Of a DNA stretch of 64,000 nt, positions 30,588-41,466 are shown piece after piece. Both the position numbers and the translations under genes were made by a program. Positions within the stretch are counted from its first letter, which is position 1. The number at the start of each line of letters is the position of its first letter. The notes under the pieces were generated by a model that searched no databases, was not told the DNA's origin, and was given only the letters and a program-made list of their open reading frames with translations. Source of the DNA: Mixophyes australis (Eukaryota; Chordata; Amphibia; Anura; Limnodynastidae); contig JAVHZZ010000006.1 in NCBI GenBank assembly GCA_036250195.1, forward strand, positions 183,841,350 through 183,905,349. The letters are read 5' to 3'.

Positions 30588-31552
30588 ATTTGTGAGACCA
30601 TATATGCAGCAGAAAATTGTATATTTTTAAACTGTTAATGGGGTGTGTGGTGCTTTTAAAGGTTTTCTTAGTGGATCTTTTACAGGCATGCAAAACAGCA
30701 GGATAGGAAAGAAAGGGGCTGAATTGGAATCAGCTGCGGCTCTGTATGTAACAAATACAGAAACAGGCATAAGAGGCAGCTGAGTAATGAGAACATAAAC
30801 AATTCCTAGCAGACAAACCCAGAGGAAATGTTTTTCCTAAACAAAATATTGCAGAAAACCAGTATACATTAAGGAGATTTGTTTAGGAATTTATATACTA
30901 TATTCCCAGCCAACATTTCCACACAGAGCCAAAGAACACAAGATTCAAATAGAACTTTGTCATTCTAGGCAGAAATATACAGATGTACAGATCCCAGAAA
31001 ATATGCTGTGTCATAATCCCATTGTACAGACAGCTCTGTCTAGATTGTATTCAACAAGATGAAATATGTATACTGGATATAACTGGAAGAGTCTTATGGT
31101 CAATGATTGAAAGCTCTCCATTGTGTGTATAGTATGTGTCCCCAGCCGGTTCAGAAGTAGCCAGGGGCATAACTAGACATTTTTGGGCTCTACACGAATG
31201 TTGCATGTATATGAAGCAGACAATTTATCACCCCGTCTGACTTACTGAAGCTCCCTCTACTGATCAGTCTACTGTTGCTGCTATAGCAACCGATTGAAAG
31301 CAACCTATAATTTACTCAGTCCCTGGATTTGTGACTGATAAAGAGAACCCCATCCCCAGACATGCATGCGCAGTGCTGACAGGAGGCTCCCTCCCCAGAT
31401 GTAGGCCCCGTAGCTGTTACACCCCTACTACCACGGTAGCTCTGCCTCTAGAAACAACATACTACTGGCTAAAAAAACAATCTACATAAAATGCAGAAAA
31501 AGGTGTAGCTATAAATTGTCTTGTCACTATTGCATTGTAGATCATTTATGAA
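30588..31552. other. Unassigned DNA with a possible small MITE
   Basis: A possible fold-back element runs from 'caggggcataacta' (about 31163) to 'tagctctgcctctag' (about 31450), whose reverse complement CTAGAGGCAGAGCTA resembles the start. I see no target duplication. No gene is seen. Confidence 0.4.
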
Positions 31553-31834
31553 CATAGTTGCCTACTCTCCCGGAATGTCCGGGAGACTCCCAAATTTTTG
31601 GGAGTTCTCCCGGACTCCCGAGAGAGTAGGCAAAAATCCCAGATCCAGCTGTCGCCGTTGTTGAATATGGTGGGGGCGGGGCTAAACACGCCAGCGTGGC
31701 CCTGCCCCTACGGCGATTGGCTAAAATTGCCTACGATTGACCGGGGCGGAGCCTAACAGCGCACCACACGTAGCCACGCCCCCCCATCGACGGACCCCCT
31801 CCCAGACAGCTGCCTTCAAAAGTAGGCAAGTATG
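31553..31834. mobile_element. MITE with CATAGTTGCCTACT / CATACTTGCCTACT ends
   Basis: The left end CATAGTTGCCTACT and the reverse-complemented right end CATACTTGCCTACT form an inverted pair. Just inside the left end is a strong compound hairpin at 31570-31625 ('tcccggaatgtccggga', then 'actcccaaatttttgggagt', then 'tctcccggactcccgagaga'). The interior is GC-rich and noncoding. The superfamily is not assigned. Confidence 0.65.
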
Positions 31835-34264
31835 TTTATGAAGTGGAAAATCTGACTAAAATGTACATTATTGACAAAAGTAGAAATGTCACCTCACAGT
31901 GTAACCTGCTATCACAGCTTAAAAAAATGTCCATCCATACTAATTATTTAAAAGTAAACCTCTAAACTAATCTTCTAAACTAACAGAATGGAGGGGCTTC
32001 GATATCTAGGCCCCTGTTTTTTGGGAGTTATGCATTCCATGGCTTCTCTGGCAGAAGAATTTTGAAAATCTTCTGTAGCAAGAGTAGGGTATAGTACTAA
32101 TTAAGGTGAAGCCTGAGAGTACAGGTGGCAATATTACCAAGTGGCTGATATATGTATTATGTTTATATGCACAATTGTGTATATTTTCCCTAAAAGAGCT
32201 TATCATCCCTTACGGTATATAGAGTGCTTGTTGCCATTTTGAGAGATTAGAGAAACTATCATAGAAAACATAAAGATTTTTCTCTAATCTGTCCAAGCTC
32301 TATGTGTCTGTACTATAGTGTATGCCCGCCAGAAGCTGGGTGACTACTAATAATGATTAGTAATACTAGGCTTGACCACTGCCCTGCTGGTGCAATAGAT
32401 ATACCCCAGAGCACCATGAAGACATACTTCAGGGATTAGCTCTATATGTATGTATTCCAATGGTTCTGATTCCCCATTTTGATTAGGTAGCAAGTAGTGT
32501 GATTGTTAAATATTCTTAAAAGAGTTATAGTTCAGCTAGTGAACTGTTGTTTAATAAAATACAACATTTTATTCAGATATTTGCCTGGGTGTGAAAATGC
32601 TTTCTCACGTCCATGGTATTAGGACTGATAGAAGGCTAAATTGTAGCCTGATAAGTGCTATTTGGGAGCGGTTGTTGTTACTAGTTAAGTATTAAGTGTT
32701 CACTCTTCTACAGCTGGTGTGGCTATATAGCAGGTAGGTGCCCTGGTATTATGACATGTCCATTGTCTTGTGTTCACAGCAATGACTTGTCAGTGGGTCC
32801 TTCCGTTTTGGCGACACCAAAGGCGTCAGCAGTGGAGAAATTGTACTTTTTTACAATTGTATTAACCTGGACTAAATTGCTAAACATATTTTGACATTTG
32901 AGTGTGTGTGTATTTGTACATTTTTGTATGTGTATGTATGTTTATATATTTGTTTGTATATGTGTCTGTTTTAACATCAGTTCATTAATTCATCAGAAGT
33001 TAGTACAATTATAAAATAAATAGGAAGAACATGATCAGATCATCGTTGGTAGAAAAGTCTAGACCAACACTGTATTACATGCTTCCCAACATTCCACCTT
33101 GGAATATTTGTACATTTTAAACAACATCCCTTATCCACCCAGGCCATGCTATGACTGTTTTACCCAAACAACATTCTCAGTTTATAAGACCACACCCCAA
33201 ATTCAGAGATTATGCCCAATTTCAGATACAGAAATTAGGACTGTCCTGCAAAAAAACATGACTGTTAAAGGCTTATGGAGTTATCACCTAAAACTGTTTC
33301 TTGTATTTTGTGATTTAACATTGTTACATTTTTGTTGCGACATATAGGGATGATTGATCCATATAGTAAATGGGTCATCACTACCCACTGGCATCTTTAA
33401 AAAAACCAAAAACAGGACAAAATGAGGACAGGCAGCATTCATGGTGTGTCATATTAGTGAACAGTCACTGCATATTAAAAAAACATTTACTAAAGGGATC
33501 AATAATCCCTATGTTTACATTCACTGCAACTGTGAATGCAGACACATATAGTCAGTGTACCTATTTTATGTGAGAGTGATTTAAATGCTATGACCTACTG
33601 TGCCAGATCTCCTGTTTGTGAAACATAGCAATGCAGATACTGGTAAAACATATATAACAAAAAGTTATATATAGTTAGCAGAAACCAATATGGTTTCATC
33701 AGAAGGTGAATATTCCTTTAACACTCTGTGGTTATTATTTAAATTCCAAGGCTCCAATCACAGCAAATCTTTCATTAGTCCACACCTGTGGTGTATTAGA
33801 ACAGGTTTTACCACTTGTGAATCTGGAGCTGGAAGTTAGTGTTATTCACAATCGATTCTATAGCACACATTAGTTTCTGCTTATACTAACATAACATAAA
33901 ATTTCAATATCATTTTTATAATAAAATTCATGAAATTTAATTGAAGGCTTTATTATTCTAGAACTGACATGTTAATCAAGATTTATCCAAATGATAATTA
34001 TTGCATCCCAAAGGACAGGATGGACATTATTTGCATACTATCATGTTTGTAGACAAGACTTTTCGGATCCTTTGCGATCTGTGTGGCTGAATACTGCCTA
34101 CCATGGGGATGCGGAATCTAATGGAGTGAAGGTATTCAACAGGGACCCCTGCAAGGAGGTTTGGTTTTGGCTGCTTCAGCCCTGCTGTTTGCGGTTCTCA
34201 GCGTGAAGAGAGACTGGTTGGAGATGGTGAAGGTTTAGAGATAGGGCGGGTATACAGATAACCA
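31835..34264. other. Unassigned intergenic DNA
   Basis: AT-rich; TG/TA-rich microsatellite-like sequence lies at about 32900-32970. No domain, RNA gene or terminal repeat is recognised. This is the longest featureless stretch of the window. Confidence 0.5.
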
Positions 34265-34480
34265 GAAGTTAGGAAGTTGGAGACTATTCAGGTATGATGG
34301 GTGACTGCAAGCATAAGATGTCTTGATTGCCGAGTTAAGTCGTGAAGGTTGATGACTCTGGTTTCCCGAGTTTGACAAATGACTGCAGGTATAGGATGTC
34401 TGGATTGCCAGGTAAAGCTGAGAAGCTGAAGACTCTGGTTTCCCCAACACTGGGCTGCCAGGTAAGTGTGCTGGACCCTG
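34265..34480. repeat. Degenerate repeats shared with 35040-35150
   Basis: Units share 'gactctggttt.cc.agttt', 'gacaaatgactgcag.tat', 'ggatgtctggattgccaggt' and 'aaagctgagaag'. Two to three occur here and one or two on the other side of the gypsy remnant at 35040-35150. They may belong to that element's noncoding region. Confidence 0.7.
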
Positions 34481-34587
34481 GCAGGCTGGTCTGCAGGTCC
34501 GTTACATGGCAAATACATTGTAACAATTGTATAATTCATAATGTTATTGTAGATGACATACAGTCATTTAATAAATATTTAAAGACT

Positions 34588-34662
34588 AGTGATGCTCGAT
34601 AACCAAGCACACCCGAACTTCAGTGATCTGACTACCGACTCAGTAATTTCGCGTGCTCTCTT
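34588..34662 (+). mobile_element. hAT 5' terminal fragment
   Basis: Reads TAGTGATGCTCG, a short fold-back 'gataaccaagc', 'cacacccgaacttcag' and 'tgactaccgactcag', the order of the hAT 5' terminus at 55016 and 7138. Only about 75 bp remain, abutting the gypsy fragment. The rest of the element is lost. Confidence 0.6.
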
Positions 34663-35030
34663 CCACTCATCCCAACTGCGAATCGGGATCAAATTATAGG
34701 CTCCCTGAAGGTCTAATTTGGAGAATATTCAGGCACCCTTAATGGAATCGAAGAGTTCTGTCACTAGAGGAATAGGATATTAGTTCTTAATGGTTATGGC
34801 ATAAAGGCCTCGATAATCGATGTAATGGCATAAATATCCATTTTTCTTTTTAACGGAAAACTAGCGCTGATTGGTGATGATTAATCCCTGTTGCAAATTC
34901 TCCTTAATATATTTGGCCATAGCTTGGGTCTTGGGTAGGGTCAAAGGATAGACTCGACCAGGGGGAGGAGTTTTTTACATGTAGAAGCTCAATGGGACAG
35001 TCCCATGGGAAATGTGGCGACTTAATCTCA
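34663..35030 (-). pseudogene. Ty3/gypsy reverse transcriptase fragment
   Basis: The minus strand, in two frames, gives 'PWDCPIELL', 'SSPWSSL'/'GRVYPLTLPKTQAM', 'YIKENLQQGLII', 'FSVKKKNG', 'CHYIDYRGL', 'YPIPLVTELFDSIKGA' and 'FSKLDLQGAYNLI', ending in 'DEWK'. This is the protease/RT junction and the first RT motifs of a Ty3/gypsy element: the D of KLDL is the first catalytic aspartate. At least three stops and frameshifts are present. The YxDD part is absent. Confidence 0.8.
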
Positions 35031-35190
35031 GAAAAAATCTCAAACAAGACGAGAAGCTGGTGACTCTGGTTTTCCAAGTTTGACAGATGCCTGCAGAGAT
35101 TAGATGTCTGGATTGCCAGATAAAGCTGAGAATCTGGAGAATCTGTTCCAACGGAACTGAAGAGAGCCAACTAATCCTCAACTGATCAGG

Positions 35191-35205
35191 CTGAAGGACA
35201 AGAAG
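35191..35205 (+). repeat. Left 15-bp target-site duplication of the Penelope insertion
   Basis: CTGAAGGACAAGAAG is repeated exactly at 43350-43364, on the other side of the two-copy Penelope element. It fixes the insertion as 35206-43349. Confidence 0.92.
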
Positions 35206-35318
35206 TTGGGTAGAAAACCGCACTAGGGAAAATAACGAAGCACTTGTTATGATAATTGCTTAATAACCCGAAGAGAAACTCTGATCGGGAGGGTGCACCC
35301 AACACTGTTGCAATTAAG
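35206..35318 (-). other. Unique 3' extension of the minus-strand Penelope copy
   Basis: 113 bp lie between the left target duplication and the start of the palindrome arm, with no counterpart on the right side. It is either extra 3' sequence of the minus-strand copy, such as readthrough or the start of a tandem terminal repeat, or filler added at integration. No motif is recognised. Confidence 0.6.
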
Positions 35319-35789
35319 TATATAGAGGGAGGAGAGAAAGAAAAGACAGTGTGGTTTGAGGCACTCCGTAGGTGCTAGATTAAAATATAACTTTTATTAG
35401 GTATGATTAAAATGGAAAGTAGATGAGCGAAATAATAAAAATATTGTGAACTGTGATTTAAAATTGCAAAAATAGGGGGGGGGAATTTTTGCAAGGTCTC
35501 ACCAGTATCCTAATATAAATACAGTAATAAGCTGATATAGCGCTAATAATTATATCTGTCAGATGTTAAATGTCAGATAATTCTGTTACCTGAGATTAAG
35601 AGGACACCATGTATTGATAATAACATAAGGATATTATGCTCCCTAGTTTACATAGTAATCTTAATATATAAGACATAAAACAACGTCTGGTACCTCAAAT
35701 CTGCAGTGTATCTTACAGTGAGATGTATAGTGACATAGCGGGATAAGTCTATTGAAAGACTCCCATAGGCTAATACGCCAAGTTTGTAT

Positions 35790-36250
35790 CAAGGAGAAAC
35801 TCCTTGAACTCCTAACAATGATGTATAGATTAACAATGCGGAATAAGTAAACTCCCGCAGGCTAAATAAGACAAATTATGTCACAGAGAGGCTCTCCCTG
35901 AAAGCTATATAAGAAATCCCACTGATTTCCTTAAAGCCGCATAAGGCTCTAGTAAGCTTAGCAGAGGTAACAGATATTATAACCAGGAATCGCAGGGTTG
36001 TATAAAAGTTCCCTACCTAAATAAGGACTAGGGAGCGATACCTGGCAAAAAATAATAAGTAGTGTCCCAGAGAGACTCCCGCTGAGAGCTGTTTCAGAAT
36101 CCCACTATTCACTTTGAAACCGCATCAAGTTCTAATAAGCTTAGCGGAGGCATCAGAGATAACAGATATTATGACCAGGAATCGCGGGGTTATGTGAAAT
36201 TCCCTACCTAAGTAAAGACTGGGGAGCGATTCCTGACAGAATTAGTAAAG
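35790..36250 (-). repeat. Two diverged tandem units of about 190 bp in the Penelope 3' region
   Basis: Shared words are 'taacagatattat.accagga', 'atcgc.gggtt', 'ttccctacctaa.taa', 'ggagcgat.cctg' and 'taagcttagc.gagg'. The reverse complement of the block is present in the right arm at about 42417-42880. The units end just before the hammerhead-like motif. Confidence 0.8.
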
Positions 36251-36266
36251 GACTGGTGAGACAAAA

Positions 36267-36304
36267 CGCCGACGCGCGTTTCGCTCCGTGGCTTTTTCAA
36301 GACG
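36267..36304 (-). ncRNA. Hammerhead-ribozyme-like motif, left arm
   Basis: Reverse complement of the motif at 42363-42400, identical in sequence. It lies about 0.9 kb downstream of the minus-strand stop codon. See the right-arm entry for the pairing. Confidence 0.45.
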
Positions 36305-37200
36305 CAATGATTCAAAGATTTGACAGCTCTTAAATAGTCATGCAGGTAGGTGTGGTCAAGACAGGCAAAGCCAATCATGAGGGTTTATCATGCTGGGTGT
36401 GTATATTACTGCTTAGATCCCCTCGTGACTTTGATTGACAGTTAGGTTTGCCTATCACAGTTAGTATTAGTTTAAAGCCATTCACTTCATTGGTGCAAAG
36501 AAAACTGTAGGGAGTTATCGGTGTCTAGGATAATATTTTCAATAGCACAATCGTGAACTATTACTCAACATCCATATTATATAGCGGCGATATTTACCTG
36601 GAGGTTTACCATACTATATATTCCTACCAGTTTTAATAATATATCCCTATGAGTTGTATAAACAGGTAAATTATCACCTCTAATGTTAACGAAATACAGC
36701 TTGTAAAACATATAAGGCAAATCATCAGTATAAAGTCTATATACTTTAGTTATACTCAGTAATATTAGAAGCCAAGTAATTAATATTTGGTAAGTATACT
36801 AGTAGTAGAGACTGATTATTAAAGTTATTAATAGCATAGATATATGTGAGTCTGATAATATTTTGTACATTTCAATAGTGCATGTAAAATCATTGTTATA
36901 TAGTAAATTAGAGCAAATCAGACCATAAGGCAAGCAATGGTCTTTTATGTGCAGAAAGTCTGACTTAATTAGTATAGTATTAGTAAGTCAGGCAATGCTT
37001 TTCAGGAGAAACATAGTCAGATATCTACGCTACAAATGTACTTAGTTGCGATTATAAGAGGTATTATCTCATAAGCACTGAGGGATACCCCAAAGTAATA
37101 TTAATTAATATTATACTCTGGGAGGAGGAAAAAGTTGGTAAACCTATTATAAAAAGATATACATAGATCATAGATGAGTACATATTGAGTTAGAGATATA

Positions 37201-39552
37201 TCATAAAAAAGATGCATAACTGTTATAGTCATTAAGTCCGTAAGGGGCCATGCACCCCATTTGAAATATCATTTTGGTTTCCTTTCGGAGTAACTCTTTT
37301 TGTAGATCGCCACCTCTAATGCCTAAATGAACCCTGACCATTGCGAACGCTTGTAAACCTTTAGGATTGCCATCATGCTGTAATAAAAAATGTTTAGCGA
37401 CTGAGGTAAGTGTCTTAAGTTTTTCCTGATCTTTTTTGCTATTTCGTATATTGTTAACGTGCTCAAGAACTCTTTTTTTAAAAGGTCTGGTGGTCATGCC
37501 TACATATTTTAAGGAGCACGGACATATAAGACAGTAGATGATACCGGAAGAGTTACAGTTTAAAAATTCCTGTATTTTCCACTCTTTGTCAAATTTATCT
37601 TTAAACACTTTAGTTTGTGTCATAAATTGACACGCCTTACAGGTTCCACATTTGAAAAAACCCTTCAAACCATTAGAATTGTATTTCTTGCTTCGGTTGA
37701 GGTGGCTGTGGACCAGTTTATCTTTGAGATTTGTTGCTCTGCGCCAACTAAAAGATAGATGATCATCAAGATTCGCTTTAAGATCTTGGTCAGTTAGCAA
37801 AATATGCCAGTGTTTTTGAAAAATATTTTGTAAATGACGCCATTCAGAACAGAAAGTGCCAATCATCCTAATCTTTGGGTTGGTCTTTTCAAGATCCCTC
37901 GTAGGATAAATTAATGAGTCTCTATTTATATTGTTAACCGATTTATTAGCTTTTTTTAGAATCCTATGACTATATCCTCTGTGTTTAAGCCTTGTCATCA
38001 ATTCCGAAGTTCTTTGGGAGCATACTTGTTGATTAGAGCAGTTGCGCTTGGTCCGTAATAATTCACCTTTTGGAATCCCATGTAGGACTGGTGGGAAATG
38101 AGAACTTTCACAATGTAGTATAGTATTAGTGGCTGTTTTTTTACGGAAAATATCAGTTTCCAGAGTACCCAATGCTGTTTTGCAGATGGTAAGATCAAGG
38201 AAATTAATTGAAAAATCATCAATTTCAGATGTTAGTTTAAGGTTTAATTTATTAGAGTTCAGTATAGAGGTAAACATATGGAATTGATCAATTTCACCGT
38301 CCCAAAGAATGAAAATATCGTCAATGTAGCGTAGCCACATGACAATTTTACTGGTAAACATATCGTTGGATTCGGTGAAAACATACTCCTGCTCCCACCA
38401 ACCCAAGAAAAGATTAGCATAGGTGGGGGCACAGGAAGTGCCCATCGCTGTGCCTCTAATTTGAAGGTAGAATCTCTCGTTGAAGACAAAGTAATTCTTA
38501 GTAAGAATGAATTCTAAGAGTGTTAATATGAATTCATTAAATTCTGTATTGATATTCATATTGAGAAAATATCGTACTGCTCCTATACCTTGTTTATGAT
38601 CAATATTTGTGTAGAGAGATTCTACATCATAGGAGGCAAGTTTGGTGTTTGTACTAATGGCAATGTCTTGAATTTTCGAGAGTACGTCCAATGTGTCTCT
38701 CACATATGATTGTAGACCGACCACATATGGCCTTAGGTGTCGGTCTACAAACCTGCTAGCATTTTCCGTGAGACCCTGGACACCCGATATAATCGGACGT
38801 CCTGGGGGATCAGTTTCATTTTTGTGAATCTTTGGGAGGGCGTACATTGTTGGGATCGTTGGGTTTTTTACCATCAGGAAATCATGGTCAGATTTTTTAA
38901 TAGTACCATTATTAAGTGCTGAATTAATAATGCGTTGGTATAGATTTAAAAAGTTGGCAGTTGGATTGAAAATGAGATGGTGGTAACAAAGTGTATTATT
39001 AAGCTGTCGTTGAATTTCACCTATATATTTTTCCAGAGGCCAAATGACAATATTGCCCCCCTTATCAGAGGGCTTGATCACCACGTCATTCCAAGTACAT
39101 ATTTCATTAAAAGCTAGAGATTCCATGGCATTAAGATTTTTAGTGATTGTAAATCTGCCTTCATTTGATCTAAAAAACAAATCTAAATCTCTTGACACTA
39201 AGTCAGTATAGACTTTTACCTGTGGACAGATTTTTATGTCTGGGAAAAAGGTCGATTTTTTCTTTAAAGGGGCCAGATCATGTATACCGGTACTTATAGT
39301 AGAAATATTATTGCTTAATTCAATTGATTGTAATTCCTCGAGTATGTCAAGTGCTTGAAAATCTTCCCTGGTCTCTAATGTTATTAGTTGTTGTTGAGCA
39401 AGCTGCAAATCTTTAGAATCTGTATCAATAATAGGTTTATGACTACTGTAAAATTTCTTTAGGAGTAATTTTCTAGAGAGAAGATTTAAATCCTTTTCCC
39501 ATTCAAAGCGGTTCATTGTTTGAACCGGTGAAAAAGAGAGTCCTTTACTCAA
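37201..39552 (-). CDS. Penelope-like reverse transcriptase with GIY-YIG endonuclease
   Basis: An open frame of 783 residues. 'VINLSQRKLG...LSKGLSFSP' at the N-terminus is a typical Penelope start block and extends upstream of the first in-frame ATG (M13). Then come VIKPSDKGGNIVI (158-170), 'MYALPKIHK' (236-244), RT motif A 'SYDVESLYTNI' (D309), motif B 'IRGTAMGTSCAPTYANLFL', motif C 'RYIDDIFILW' (D411-D412), and the thumb 'FLDL'. A CxxCxxC cluster (C635, C638, C641) precedes the GIY-YIG domain: GIIYCLI (670), YVGMT (683), R694, H698 and a candidate catalytic E in 'KELLRKETKMIFQ'. Penelope elements use such a nuclease to nick target DNA and prime reverse transcription. No stop or missing catalytic residue is seen. 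The frame is also open upstream to 39744, where the -1 overlap with the upstream frame begins. Confidence 0.9.
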   Translation of the reverse strand: MSKGLSFSPVQTMNRFEWEKDLNLLSRKLLLKKFYSSHKPIIDTDSKDLQLAQQQLITLETREDFQALDILEELQSIELSNNISTISTGIHDLAPLKKKSTFFPDIKICPQVKVYTDLVSRDLDLFFRSNEGRFTITKNLNAMESLAFNEICTWNDVVIKPSDKGGNIVIWPLEKYIGEIQRQLNNTLCYHHLIFNPTANFLNLYQRIINSALNNGTIKKSDHDFLMVKNPTIPTMYALPKIHKNETDPPGRPIISGVQGLTENASRFVDRHLRPYVVGLQSYVRDTLDVLSKIQDIAISTNTKLASYDVESLYTNIDHKQGIGAVRYFLNMNINTEFNEFILTLLEFILTKNYFVFNERFYLQIRGTAMGTSCAPTYANLFLGWWEQEYVFTESNDMFTSKIVMWLRYIDDIFILWDGEIDQFHMFTSILNSNKLNLKLTSEIDDFSINFLDLTICKTALGTLETDIFRKKTATNTILHCESSHFPPVLHGIPKGELLRTKRNCSNQQVCSQRTSELMTRLKHRGYSHRILKKANKSVNNINRDSLIYPTRDLEKTNPKIRMIGTFCSEWRHLQNIFQKHWHILLTDQDLKANLDDHLSFSWRRATNLKDKLVHSHLNRSKKYNSNGLKGFFKCGTCKACQFMTQTKVFKDKFDKEWKIQEFLNCNSSGIIYCLICPCSLKYVGMTTRPFKKRVLEHVNNIRNSKKDQEKLKTLTSVAKHFLLQHDGNPKGLQAFAMVRVHLGIRGGDLQKELLRKETKMIFQMGCMAPYGLNDYNSYASFL

Positions 39553-39602
39553 GAGACTAATATGATGAGATCCTAGTTTTCTCTGAGAAAGGTTAATAAC
39601 CC

Positions 39603-39948
39603 TTAATTCCGAGTCTGAGTCCTCTGCCGTCTTTGACTCCTGCGATAGCCAGCCCCTTCTTGTTTTCCTCTTCTCCTTCCTCGATTCTCTACCCCCACGT
39701 CGAATCTTTTTATGTTTGACTCCATGGTTAAAGAGCCCCTTCCTAAAAAATTGTCACGGGATTCTCTATCTGAAAATGAGCTTGTAGTCGCTTCATTTTC
39801 TGATGAGTCAACTTCCGACGTGGAGTAATAGGGGTTAGCTTTCCTAGTTCTATAAGTATTCCATGTGAAGACTTGATTAAGGGTATAATCTTTTTGGTCC
39901 CTAGAGAATTTGGATCTTTTCTTCTCTATTAGTTGTTTTTCAAACAAC
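39603..39948 (-). CDS. Penelope upstream frame (N-terminal, basic), -1 relative to the RT frame
   Basis: Reading leftward from the palindrome junction, this frame encodes a K/R-rich and S-rich segment ('EKKRSKFSRDQKDY', 'STSEVDSSENEATTSSF') and stops at 39603-39605. The RT frame overlaps it from 39744 and is basic as well ('KKIRRGGRESRKEKRKTRRG') before the 'LRVINLS' block. No ATG is found before about 39721, so the true start is probably lost at the junction; this copy too may be slightly 5'-truncated. No domain is recognised; the charge suggests nucleic-acid binding or nuclear import (inference). Confidence 0.55.
39744..39750 (-). promoter_or_regulatory. Candidate -1 frameshift heptamer T_TTT_TTA in the Penelope element
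   Basis: On the minus strand the upstream frame reads AAT TTT TTA, phasing the heptamer as T_TTT_TTA, the strongest known -1 slippery class. Slippage by one base puts the ribosome exactly in the RT frame, which is open from 39744 to 37201. A 1-base indel in the T6 run would leave the same picture, and no stimulatory structure was verified. Confidence 0.4.
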
Positions 39949-41466
39949 GGTCTACAATCATATGTGAGAGACACATTGGACGTACTCTCGAAAATTCAAG
40001 ACATTACCATTAGTACAAACACCAAACTTGCCTCCTATGATGTAGAATCTCTCTACACAAATATTGATCATAAACAAGGTATAGGAGCAGTACGGTATTT
40101 TCTCAATATGAATATCAATACAGAATTTAATGAATTCATATTAACACTCTTAGAATTCATTCTTACTAAGAATTACTTTGTCTTCAACGAGAGATTCTAC
40201 CTTCAAATTAGAGGCACAGCGATGGGCACTTCCTGTGCCCCCACCTATGCTAATCTTTTCTTGGGTTGGTGGGAGCAGGAGTATGTTTTCACCGAATCCA
40301 ACGATATGTTTACCAGTAAAATTGTCATGTGGCTACGCTACATTGACGATATTTTCATTCTTTGGGACGGTGAAATTGATCAATTCCATATGTTTACCTC
40401 TATACTGAACTCTAATAAATTAAACCTTAAACTAACATCTGAAATTGATGATTTTTCAATTAATTTCCTTGATCTTACCATCTGCAAAACAGCATTGGGT
40501 ACTCTGGAAACTGATATTTTCCGTAAAAAAACAGCCACTAATACTATACTACATTGTGAAAGTTCTCATTTCCCACCAGTCCTACATGGGATTCCAAAAG
40601 GTGAATTATTATGGACCAAGCGCAACTGCTCTAATCAACAAGTATGCTCCCAAAGAACTTCGGAATTGATGACAAGGCTTAAACACAGAGGATATAGTCA
40701 TAGGATTCTAAAAAAAGCTAATAAATCGGTTAACAATATAAATAGAGACTCATTAATTTATCCTACGAGGGATCTTGAAAAGACCAACCCAAAGATTAGG
40801 ATGATTGGCACTTTCTGTTCTGAATGGCGTCATTTACAAAATATTTTTCAAAAACACTGGCATATTTTGCTAACTGACCAAGATCTTAAAGCGAATCTTG
40901 ATGATCATCTATCTTTTAGTTGGCGCAGAGCAACAAATCTCAAAGATAAACTGGTCCACAGCCACCTCAACCGAAGCAAGAAATACAATTCTAATGGTTT
41001 GAAGGGTTTTTTCAAATGTGGAACCTGTAAGGCGTGTCAATTTATGACACAAACTAAAGTGTTTAAAGATAAATTTGACAAAGAGTGGAAAATACAGGAA
41101 TTTTTAAACTGTAACTCTTCCGGTATCATCTACTGTCTTATATGTCCGTGCTCCTTAAAATATGTAGGCATGACCACCAGACCTTTTAAAAAAAGAGTTC
41201 TTGAGCACGTTAACAATATACGAAATAGCAAAAAAGATCAGGAAAAACTTAAGACACTTACCTCAGTCGCTAAACATTTTTTATTACAGCATGATGGCAA
41301 TCCTAAAGGTTTACAAGCGTTCGCAATGGTCAGGGTTCATTTAGGCATTAGAGGTGGCGATCTACAAAAAGAGTTACTCCGAAAGGAAACCAAAATGATA
41401 TTTCAAATGGGGTGCATGGCCCCTTACGGACTTAATGACTATAACAGTTATGCATCTTTTTTATGA
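39949..41466 (+). pseudogene. 5'-truncated Penelope RT-endonuclease copy
   Basis: The plus-strand copy begins inside the RT domain at 'LQSYVRDTLDVLSKIQD' and runs to the same stop codon as the full copy. RT motifs A, B and C and the whole GIY-YIG domain are intact. It differs from the minus-strand protein at very few residues: IAIS/ITIS near the N-terminus and ELLR/ELLW after 'HGIPKG'. It has lost the N-terminal third and any start codon. It is the inverted partner of the double-copy insertion. Confidence 0.88.

Larger units (their letters stand above)
38719..39948 (-). other. Single-copy centre of the Penelope palindrome
   Basis: These 1,230 bp are present only once. They hold the upstream frame and the N-terminal 278 or so residues of the RT frame. 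The junction to the truncated copy is at 39948/39949, where 'caaacaac' meets 'ggtctacaatcatatgtg'. No microhomology of more than one or two bases is visible at the switch. Confidence 0.85.

Noticed and set aside
38259..38489. Secondary frames inside the Penelope RT, repeated identically at 40178-40408
   Set aside because: They are the alternative-phase translation of the RT gene and appear twice only because the DNA is duplicated in the palindrome.
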